DNA of 64,000 nucleotides from Tectiglobus sp965223355. Its GTDB lineage: Bacteria > Pseudomonadota > Alphaproteobacteria > Rhizobiales > Hyphomicrobiaceae. Under the pieces are notes generated by a model, which was given only the letters and a program-made list of their open reading frames with translations, searched no databases and was not told the DNA's origin. Each line of letters begins with the position of its first letter. The first letter of the stretch is position 1. A program made the translations under genes and the position numbers. The stretch covers positions 3,348,001-3,412,000 of the forward strand of contig CBDCWE010000003.1 of the NCBI GenBank assembly GCA_965223355.1. The letters are read 5' to 3'. This document shows, piece after piece, positions 8,811 to 15,666 of this stretch.

Positions 8811-11024
8811 TCAAATTGAGAAGTGAGGAGGATCGACGAACAATAGGCAGATAACCAGGCAGGACCAATCGCCTGAAATCGGACCCCTGCCGGGGCGAGG
8901 CACAATCATCCTGTGGGTAGTGTGGCAACGCATCATGCGACTGCGTTCTGGACATAAGGAGATTGACCTCAAGCGACCACCATGGCGCAGCAACCAAACG
9001 CGACTGCGAAGACAACACAGCTCCCGGCAAGGTAACGACAGACAGTGGAAACCACGATTAGACAACACTACCGATAATCGTGAAATCTGAAGAATGTAGC
9101 TCTTCAGTCCCCCTTTCATGTTCATGATTTTTTTATTGGTTGTGATTGCTTCCAATACGAGGCGACTGTGATCGCCTCCGTCTGATGGTCTTATGCCAGC
9201 TTCTTCTAACATCTGCCTCACGCGGTTGAGGTGTTCCGCGGCGAGCGGGCTTCCAGATACCCCTAAGCCTTTAACAGCAAACCTGTCTGCATTTCGCAGA
9301 ATGAAGTTGCGATCAACCTTCCTCTTCCTGTTCATAATTTTTGACAGATCAAAATAGCGCTCACTGATGCCGGAAAGAAACTCAATTATCGACCGGTCTT
9401 TTGTAGTAGCGGCAAGATAGCCGATGGCAACCAACGCCGATCCACGTCCTCTATAATATAACCACGACCTTTTATGTTGGTGTTTAGTAATATAAGATTT
9501 GAGTGGTTCAATGGCGCTCTTGCGTCCAATTATCCCGAGTGCAAGAGCTATGTTTCCGTGATATTCTGCATATTTGGACTGCGACAGCAGTTCAACTAGT
9601 TCCGTTGCATCTTTCTCGCTATACTCCAACGCCTTATCGAGAGGTAATCCATGTGCATATGTCCGGAGGACAAATTCTCGAATGGTAACCATTCGACCAG
9701 CTGAACGATATTTTCCCGCAATTGCGGATGCTGCGGCACCGGAACCGCTTAGGAAGGCAGTACACTCGGCCCGATTGATTTGATTTTGATCATCGGAGTT
9801 GGAAATAATACTATTCATTATGTTTCTGTCACTGGTGTCCCTATGAATTGATCCTCTATTATGCCCTACTTCATGTGCCCAAAGAGCACCTTCGTTCCAG
9901 CTTTCACCATCATGCTTGATTTGTATAACAATGGAGGAACCCGGTGTCAAAGCGCAACCTATTGTGTTGATATCACGTATGCCACCGCAGTTACGAAGTT
10001 CATCGACCACTTTGATATTTCTCGGCAAGTTTTGAACCTGGTCTAAATCCTCTGCGCTATCCACTTGAGCTTTGCCTTGGTTCTGGTCGAATTCGCCTAC
10101 ATTACCCGAGCGAACCAGTTTGACGTTGCAGGCCACATCGTCATCACCATCCTTATTCTGCAACGCTTTCGTCGCGTCACTCAAAATTCGGTCAGCATCC
10201 CTTTCGGTGAATGACACCGAACTGTGCCGTGATATCGTCAGCCGTATGGTCGTAGGCGGTGGCGGGGGAGCGGCCCGCTTTGGATCGAAAAGATATCCCT
10301 CGAGACGGTAGAGCTTGTACCCTCCTCCGACGTTGTTGGAAGGCCCATTAGTAATGTGCTCTCCATGCCAGCGAACTCCAGAAACGGGCATCCCCCAGCG
10401 TGGGTCCGACGTCGCAAAATTATCGCCTCTGTGTGGATTCCACCAACTGAACAGCGGTACCGTTCCGGGCGGCTGACGTTGCTTGGGATCGAATAGAAAT
10501 CCCTCGAGCCGATAGAGCTTGTAGTCACCTCCATGACCGCTGACAGAGGGACCGTTAGCGATATGTTGCCCGGAGCGCCCCCAGCGAATTTTTGAAACGG
10601 GCATCCCCCAGCGTGGGTCCGACGTCGCAAAATTATCGCCTCTGTGTGGATTCCACCAACTGAACAGCGGTACCGTTCCGGGCGGCTGACGTTGCTTGGG
10701 ATCGAATAGAAATCCCTCGAGCCGATAGAGCTTGTAGCCACCTCCATGACCGCTGACAGAGGGACCGTTAGCGATATGTTGCCCGGAGCGCCCCCAGCGA
10801 ATTCCTGAAACGGGCATCCCCCAGCGTGGGTCCGACGTCGCAAAATTATCGCCTCTGTGTGGATTCCACCAACTAAACAACGGAACCGTTCGTTCAGACT
10901 GTGCTAACGTCGTCGCAGTTTGCATTGCTAAGACGACAATGGTGACCAGGCTCAGGTGTAGACTACGAGTGTGTTGAAGGCCGGTGAGAAGCTCAGAATG
11001 TAAACAACTGTGGGAAGTCTGCAT
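8811..11024 (-). CDS. Secreted metzincin-like metalloprotease with three 71-residue repeats and a HEAT-like region
   Basis: 737-residue exported protein. Residues 1-42 form a signal peptide with a hydrophobic stretch near 24-40. Residues 47-257 are three tandem repeats, each beginning VPLFSWWNPHRGDNF and ending near YKLYRLEGFLFDP, ahead of a proline stretch. Residues about 258-420 hold a zinc-peptidase domain with HEVGHNRGSIH (His384, Glu385, His388, His394), matching the metzincin consensus HExxHxxGxxH, and a candidate Met-turn at NIM (Met403). Residues about 440-600 look like alpha-helical HEAT-type repeats. The last 100 residues are Cys/Arg-rich and unlike the rest, perhaps read-through. 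ATG 11024 is preceded by AAGGTGG. The region is more AT-rich than its neighbours and lies among IS remnants, suggesting transfer. Substrate unknown. Confidence 0.75.
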   Translation of the reverse strand: MQTSHSCLHSELLTGLQHTRSLHLSLVTIVVLAMQTATTLAQSERTVPLFSWWNPHRGDNFATSDPRWGMPVSGIRWGRSGQHIANGPSVSGHGGGYKLYRLEGFLFDPKQRQPPGTVPLFSWWNPHRGDNFATSDPRWGMPVSKIRWGRSGQHIANGPSVSGHGGDYKLYRLEGFLFDPKQRQPPGTVPLFSWWNPHRGDNFATSDPRWGMPVSGVRWHGEHITNGPSNNVGGGYKLYRLEGYLFDPKRAAPPPPPTTIRLTISRHSSVSFTERDADRILSDATKALQNKDGDDDVACNVKLVRSGNVGEFDQNQGKAQVDSAEDLDQVQNLPRNIKVVDELRNCGGIRDINTIGCALTPGSSIVIQIKHDGESWNEGALWAHEVGHNRGSIHRDTSDRNIMNSIISNSDDQNQINRAECTAFLSGSGAAASAIAGKYRSAGRMVTIREFVLRTYAHGLPLDKALEYSEKDATELVELLSQSKYAEYHGNIALALGIIGRKSAIEPLKSYITKHQHKRSWLYYRGRGSALVAIGYLAATTKDRSIIEFLSGISERYFDLSKIMNRKRKVDRNFILRNADRFAVKGLGVSGSPLAAEHLNRVRQMLEEAGIRPSDGGDHSRLVLEAITTNKKIMNMKGGLKSYILQISRLSVVLSNRGFHCLSLPCRELCCLRSRVWLLRHGGRLRSISLCPERSRMMRCHTTHRMIVPRPGRGPISGDWSCLVICLLFVDPPHFSI
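10254..10886 (-). repeat. Three tandem 213-bp coding repeats
   Basis: In-frame repeats inside the protease gene. Landmarks such as GAAACGGGCATCCCCC recur at 10381, 10594 and 10807, exactly 213 bp apart. Units 1 and 2 are almost identical at DNA level; unit 3 has diverged in its middle. Near identity points to recent duplication or ongoing unequal exchange. Confidence 0.95.
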
Positions 11025-11248
11025 TGATCCACCTTTCGATGACCGACATCTGGGATGGTGTTATCAACCAACCTATTTCATCAGTAGAAAGTTCAGTTTG
11101 ACGCGCCGCCCCCAACGCCCACAATTGCAGGGACCTGCCAAATAGTTCGGATTTCCGCAAAAATTGGCGCACTGAGCATTATTCATCGGCGGTTCAGCGC
11201 TGCTGTCACCCAATGCGGTCGTTTGACCCAAGCAAGGGAGATGGTGAT

Positions 11249-12268
11249 ATGGCCGTGCTTGACCTGGATGGATTGTCCCGGCTGACACGGCGCGAGCGCG
11301 ACTGTCTCAAACAGTTGTCCGAGGATCTCACGTACGAAGAAGCGGCGAAGCAAATGGCGATTTCGCCGTCGACATTCAACAGGCACCTGTTGTCAGCCCG
11401 TTCGAAGCTGGGCGTGCGGACCACGCGACAGGCCATCTTGATCTACGACAGAGCCACGAGAATCTCGGACTCGATGAACCGGCACCTGCCGATCGAAGCG
11501 TTTGCGCTGGATACGAACATGGACGATGTGAACCTGTTGTTCGATCTGGTGGGTTCCCTGGCGGACTGCGTGACGTTCGATCAAGCCTGGCAGGTGTTGC
11601 GCCGCCACACCGCGCCATTGGGCGTCGAACATGTCAACTTTGGGCTTGTTGCTGAACCGTTCGGTTATATGACCAATGGCGCCCGCCTCGTCGGCACGAC
11701 GCTTTCGGACGATCATCAGAAATTGTACAAAGAGTGCGGCGGCGTGTCGGTGGATCCCCTGGCGCACTACGTAGCTCGAAACAGTGCGCCCCTTGTTCTC
11801 GACCTGGAGGAACTCTTACGGCGCGCCAAACAGACAATGCCTCGGAATGTCGATACCATGGAAGTTGCCCTTATCGACTGTGGCTGCCGGCATTTTGTCT
11901 GCATTCCAGACCGCGACAACGCAACGAACGCACCATACGGGATTGTGTGTTTTCTCCATCCAGCGGCCGCGCGCGCGATCGGTAGGGATTGGGGGCACTT
12001 GATGAGAACTCTCTCGGTGATCACCAAAACGTTCTGGTTTGCCGTACAGGACAAACAACTGCTCAGACCCTTCGTCCCGCTGTCGAGTCGACAATGCAAC
12101 GTGCTGAAGTTAGCACTACGTGGCTTTTCCACGGCGCAGATGGCCACGCATTTGGGACGTTCAACGAGAACAATCGAGCAGACGCTGACGACGACCCGGA
12201 ACAGCCTTGGTGTTCACACGACAACAGCCGCGATCTATCGCGCGACAGTCTATCGTGCGCTGAAATAG
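11249..12268 (+). CDS. LuxR-type regulator with HTH domains at both ends
   Basis: 339-residue predicted transcription regulator. The N terminus (about 8-65) has a LuxR/FixJ-type HTH: LTRRERDCLKQL, then EEAAKQMAIS and KLGVRTTRQA. The centre (about 90-260) is a mixed alpha/beta region containing LGVEHVNFGLV, at the position of an autoinducer-type sensor domain, but too divergent to name a ligand. The C terminus (about 275-335) has a second LuxR HTH: LSSRQCNVLKLALRG, then TAQMATHLGRS and SLGVHTTTAA. ATG 11249 is chosen because AAGGGAG sits 8 bases upstream; the frame is open back to 11213. It is divergent from the protease gene with about 220 bp between them, so control of that gene is plausible but only inferred. 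Confidence 0.8.
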   Translation: MAVLDLDGLSRLTRRERDCLKQLSEDLTYEEAAKQMAISPSTFNRHLLSARSKLGVRTTRQAILIYDRATRISDSMNRHLPIEAFALDTNMDDVNLLFDLVGSLADCVTFDQAWQVLRRHTAPLGVEHVNFGLVAEPFGYMTNGARLVGTTLSDDHQKLYKECGGVSVDPLAHYVARNSAPLVLDLEELLRRAKQTMPRNVDTMEVALIDCGCRHFVCIPDRDNATNAPYGIVCFLHPAAARAIGRDWGHLMRTLSVITKTFWFAVQDKQLLRPFVPLSSRQCNVLKLALRGFSTAQMATHLGRSTRTIEQTLTTTRNSLGVHTTTAAIYRATVYRALK

Positions 12269-12375
12269 AGCGTGTCGGGGTCGGCCCGGAACCATCTCGC
12301 TACCCCCGGCCGCCGCTGGTGCAGATGAACGACCGGGAGCATACCTGACAATTTGAACCGGCAACATGCCTGGCA

Positions 12376-12696
12376 CTATTCCATGTTTGTTCCGGCCGGT
12401 TCCGCCGCGGAGCGTAGCCGCGCACGCGGCGGAGCGAAGCGGTGGAACCGGCCATCGCGATTGATGGTACCGAGGTCTCGGTTGTAGAAGCGAACGAGAT
12501 GAATGCCGTCGTCGACCTCGATGATGCCGACCGGTTCACGCGCCAGCGCCTCGCCGATGAAGACGTAGCCGCCGCGCCATTTGATCTCGCCCGTCGGGCG
12601 CACCTTGCACACCTCGTGATCGGCATCATACCAGGGCGGCTCGATCACCTTCGGTATCTGGCGCAGCGGCGGTTGCCACAGGCTCGCCGGCGTCAT
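12376..12696 (-). pseudogene. C-terminal remnant of an integrase-type (IS481-like) transposase
   Basis: The 106-residue frame contains YDADHEVCKVRPTGEIKWRG, VFIGEALAREPVGI and HLVRFYNRDLGTI, which resemble the segment after the rve catalytic core in IS481-like transposases. The catalytic core is absent, and the sequence on the N-terminal side changes abruptly into the nuclease-like frame. The family assignment is tentative; that it is a remnant is clear. Confidence 0.65.
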
Positions 12697-12737
12697 CTGG
12701 CCCAGGGCTCAAGCTCGCTGCCATTGCAACAATCAGT

Positions 12738-13244
12738 GTGCTCAAGGCCGGCAAGCGCGTTTCCCTGAAGCTGACCGAAGAGGCTGCCGCGCAGCTGTTG
12801 CGCAACCGCAACGGATGGATCAATGCCAAAACCAACCAACAGGTCTTCCGTGATGAAACGATCCCACCAGTGCAATTGACAGCCGCGCAGGCAGAGAACA
12901 TCCTCAATGTCGCGCAAGGCGCGAAAATCAAACTGTCGGCGCATCGCACGCATCACAACCAGATCGTGGGAGATGTAACCAGGCAACTGCGTAACCAAGG
13001 CTATGATGTGATTGGTGAAGTCACGTTCAAGAATGGGTGCAACGGGGGGCGATGTCGCCCGGACATTGCCTATAGCGATCACGACGGCCGCCTCAGAATG
13101 ATCGAGATCAAGACTGGTGGCGCGGATCTGTCAATCCGTCAAAGCGAGATCTTCCCGAAAGTTAGACAAGGCAAGCCACTACGCGAACAAGGATATCCCA
13201 ACGGGATTCCAGTCGAAGTCCGCCGATTGCCTGGAGCGCAATGA
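12738..13244 (+). CDS. Orphan PD-(D/E)XK nuclease domain, probably a toxin C-terminal fragment
   Basis: 168 residues from GTG 12738. The frame is open further upstream to about 12699, where the transposase remnant begins, so the N terminus is probably lost. Residues 90-145 show a likely PD-(D/E)XK nuclease core: Asp in CRPDIAY, Glu and Lys in RMIEIKTG, and a following SIRQSE. Such C-terminal nuclease domains are typical of polymorphic toxins, whose N-terminal delivery part is here replaced by IS debris. A small frame begins 2 bases after the stop, in the position of an immunity gene. No export signal is visible; it may be silent. Confidence 0.55.
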   Translation: MLKAGKRVSLKLTEEAAAQLLRNRNGWINAKTNQQVFRDETIPPVQLTAAQAENILNVAQGAKIKLSAHRTHHNQIVGDVTRQLRNQGYDVIGEVTFKNGCNGGRCRPDIAYSDHDGRLRMIEIKTGGADLSIRQSEIFPKVRQGKPLREQGYPNGIPVEVRRLPGAQ

Positions 13245-13245
13245 C

Positions 13246-13434
13246 ATGCTGCAGAACGAGGTGATGCTGTGTCTCAGAGATTATGGCTGGGACATCTACA
13301 AACTGGACAATGACCCGTTCTGTCATAGAAGAGAACGTCGCCGATTGATTGATGCGCGAATACGTCGACGTCCGCTCAGTGGATGTATGGAGTTCCCCCG
13401 GTTCGGTGGACAGTTAGGGACTAGCAGTTTCTAG
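13246..13434 (+). pseudogene. Truncated small gene after the nuclease, possible immunity gene
   Basis: From ATG 13246 the frame reads MLQNEVMLCLRDYGWDIYKL and continues for about 47 residues before entering the end of an IS3-type remnant at 13388; the last 15 residues are IS-derived. Its position right behind a toxin-like nuclease suggests an immunity gene cut by an insertion. I recognise no immunity family. Confidence 0.35.
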
Positions 13435-13625
13435 CGTTGCTTGGCAGCTCCTTTCGAAGTTGATCGGCGACATATAGCCGAGGGCTGAGTGGCGGCGGCC
13501 AGGGTTGCCGGGAACGAGAAACTCGATAGGCGCCCGCTGTCGATCGTTCAATGCCTGTCGTATCGAGATCGCCTCGATCATTTGCGATTTTAAACCACAT
13601 TCGCAAGCGGATCTGCCCCCCTGAA
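13388..13625 (-). pseudogene. IS3-family remnant: right end and OrfB C terminus
   Basis: The end TGGAGTTCCCCCGGTT at 13388 resembles the end of the IS3 remnant near 21831 (inverse of AACCGCGGGAAGTCCA). Read on the minus strand, the remnant encodes GNPGRRHSALGYMSPINFER and stops at 13414, the standard C-terminal block of IS3 OrfB. Recognisable coding ends near 13530. From 13626 to 13830 no gene is seen. Confidence 0.75.
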
Positions 13626-13830
13626 TGTCAACGGCTGCTAGGCCACATTACCGTGTCACGAGACATTGAAATCGGCCTGTGAGAGATGGACATCATGGTC
13701 ACGAGACGCTAGGAAGGTGCATTGCTTCGACTGGCCCTGCCGATCATGGCGGCTAACAGTGTTTAGGTGCAGCGATGGTCGCTCCACCAGCGGTGCCGCC
13801 GGTCGGCTCCGCCAAAGCAAAGGTATGGCG

Positions 13831-13907
13831 GCCGCCTTAGCTCAGTTGGTTAGAGCGCTAGATTGTGGATCTAGAGGTCCCCCGTTCGAGCCGGGGAGGC
13901 GGTACCA
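13831..13907 (+). tRNA. tRNA-His (GUG)
   Basis: 77 nt including an encoded CCA. The cloverleaf is complete: acceptor GCCGCCT/AGGCGGT, D arm GCTC/GAGC, anticodon arm CTAGA-TTGTGGA-TCTAG with anticodon GTG, and T arm CCCCG-TTCGAGC-CGGGG. The discriminator base is A, and no G-1:C73 pair can form. That is the known alphaproteobacterial form of tRNA-His, in contrast to most bacteria. Confidence 0.97.
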
Positions 13908-13953
13908 ATAAAATCAGCTGGCTCTCCGCTAAATGTGGGGGCGTGGTCTATGT

Positions 13954-14101
13954 GGCTCTTCGCTGAAAACGGGGGCAGGTCTATGATCTGCGGCTTCTTC
14001 TGGCTTTCTATCAGCTCTCCTCCTGTCGGCTCTTCGTCGAAAACGGGGGCAGGTCTATGATCTGCGGCTTATCTTAGCGTTCTATCAGTTTTCCTTCTAT
14101 C
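13954..14101 (+). repeat. 74-bp direct repeat inside the ISL3 end
   Basis: Two units starting GGCTCTTCG at 13954 and 14028, each with GAAAACGGGGGCAGGTCTAT and ending in a pyrimidine-rich stretch. Each unit starts with a sequence like the element's terminal repeat, so the left end carries up to three end-like sequences. Confidence 0.85.
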
Positions 14102-14111
14102 TCGTCACAGC

Positions 14112-15287
14112 TCATGCGCAGAGTGCGCGAACACGTCGACGATAGTTGTCAAAGTTGCGAAAGCCGAAGGCGCGGCGCTGGATCAGTTTCATCTGTCGGT
14201 GAAAGCCCTCGGTGATGCCGTTTGAGCGTGAGAAACGCCACATGCGGCCGATCTCCTCCTGCCAGGTTTCAAGCGTGCGACCGAGTTTTTGGCAGTTCTC
14301 AAAGCCGCTTTGTTTGAGTTCGGCGATCGCATCAAGGAGCCGGTGGGCCAGAATGCGGCACTGATCCTTGGTCTGGTTCCTGGCCGTTAGCACCGTCATC
14401 AGATCGTCCTTGAAGTCGTAAATGCTGGCAATGGCTGATTGGTTTGCAAGGTAGGCCGACAGGCGTTCTGCTTGATCGTCTTTCAGGTTGTGGCCATGCC
14501 TTTGCAGCAGCTTCGCCGTGCCACGGCGTGTGCTCAGTTCCGGATCGATCTGGCGGCAGGTTTTCAAGAGATGATAGAGCGCGAGGCGCACCACATGGAA
14601 GCGATCGGCAACCACGAGGGCTCCCGGAAAGTAGCTGCGCGCAATCGAGCGATAGCTCTCGGAGAGATCCATACAAATGATGCGAACCCGGCTTTTATCT
14701 TTTAAGTCTGATAGATACGGGCCAAGAGACGAAGCTGACCGGCCTGGCGTGACATCAAACACGCGGCGCTTCTTGAGATCGCAAAACGTCGTTGCAAACC
14801 GCATGCGACGAGAGAAGAAGTGCTCATCGATACCAAGCACGCGTGGGATCTGCAGCGTCATGAGCTTGCGGTTCTCCAGCTCGTACATGTGATCATAATA
14901 GCGCGCGATCGTGCTGTCTGACTTGTCAAAGTTCTGTGCCAGGCCTTTGCGTGAGATACCATGGCTGTGCTGGCGATAGACCTGCTTTTTCAATGCCTCG
15001 GTTGAGCGCTGCCAGGGCTGGATGCCATCCAGACGCTGGCGGAAATAACGACCGCAACCGCGGCAGTGATACTTGCAAACCGAAAACCTCAGCAGCACAC
15101 GGCGCAGGCCGACGCTTTCGTGCCAGACACTGCGCTGCACCTTGTCCTTCTTGCGCAGGTCTGAGCCGCCGCAATGCGGGCAATGAGGTTCGTGATGGCC
15201 GTCGAGGTCATGCACGATTGGGTTGAAACCGCTCGTCCTGGCAATTGTGAAACCAGGCAGGTTCAGCGTAACATCAAAGTCGGGCAT
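14112..15287 (-). CDS. ISL3-family transposase
   Basis: 391-residue transposase with the two zinc-binding pairs near the N terminus typical of ISL3 (CPHCGG at about 36 and CRGCGRYF at about 75), a helix-turn-helix region and a DDE domain: Asp in LGIDEHFF, Asp in VVADRFHVV and Glu in NGITEGFHRQMK. The length is normal for the family. The gene appears intact, and a partial second copy of its 3' end follows at 15375. Confidence 0.93.
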   Translation of the reverse strand: MPDFDVTLNLPGFTIARTSGFNPIVHDLDGHHEPHCPHCGGSDLRKKDKVQRSVWHESVGLRRVLLRFSVCKYHCRGCGRYFRQRLDGIQPWQRSTEALKKQVYRQHSHGISRKGLAQNFDKSDSTIARYYDHMYELENRKLMTLQIPRVLGIDEHFFSRRMRFATTFCDLKKRRVFDVTPGRSASSLGPYLSDLKDKSRVRIICMDLSESYRSIARSYFPGALVVADRFHVVRLALYHLLKTCRQIDPELSTRRGTAKLLQRHGHNLKDDQAERLSAYLANQSAIASIYDFKDDLMTVLTARNQTKDQCRILAHRLLDAIAELKQSGFENCQKLGRTLETWQEEIGRMWRFSRSNGITEGFHRQMKLIQRRAFGFRNFDNYRRRVRALCA

Positions 15288-15374
15288 CCTCGGTGTGTCC
15301 TTGATCTATCAGTCCGGCAAGACTGCAAATCATAGACTGCGATTCGAGGGTGCCCCCTTATCTGATGGAGAGCC

Positions 15375-15612
15375 CTCCTGTCTTGTCATTGCTCATGCGC
15401 AGAGGGCCCGTACGCGGCGGCGGTCGTTCTCGAAGTTGCGAAAGCCGAAGGCGCGGCGCTGGATGAGTTTCATCTTTCGATGAAAGCCTTCGGTGATGCC
15501 GTTTGAGCGTGAGAAGCGCCACATGCGGGCGATCTCTTCCTGCCAGGCCTCAAGCGTGCGGCCAAGTTTTCGGCAGTGATCAAACCCGCTTTGCTTGAGC
15601 TCGAGGATCTAA
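15375..15612 (-). pseudogene. 3' fragment of a second ISL3 copy
   Basis: From about 15385 the sequence nearly repeats 14108-14330, the C-terminal coding end of the ISL3 transposase (blocks corresponding to RRAFGFRNF and WRFSRSNGITEGF). The match breaks off near 15612. It abuts the complete element, which suggests a tandem array reduced by deletion. Confidence 0.85.
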
Positions 15613-15666
15613 TGTGCGGGTATTGCAACGCACCAATGACGCCAGGTCTACGAAGCCGACATCCAT

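Larger units (their letters stand above)
13920..15374 (-). mobile_element. ISL3-family insertion sequence
   Basis: A 1455-bp element with ends GGCTCTCCgctaaatgtGGGGGC at 13920 and the inverse of GGCTCTCCatcagataaGGGGGC at 15374, enclosing one full transposase gene. The left non-coding part holds a 74-bp direct repeat. It starts 12 bases after the tRNA-His gene. A target duplication could not be confirmed because another partial copy abuts its right end. Confidence 0.85.

Noticed and set aside
10238..10843. Second repetitive minus-strand frame inside the protease gene
   Set aside because: It repeats only because the 213-bp units are multiples of three; the main frame has the signal peptide and zinc site.
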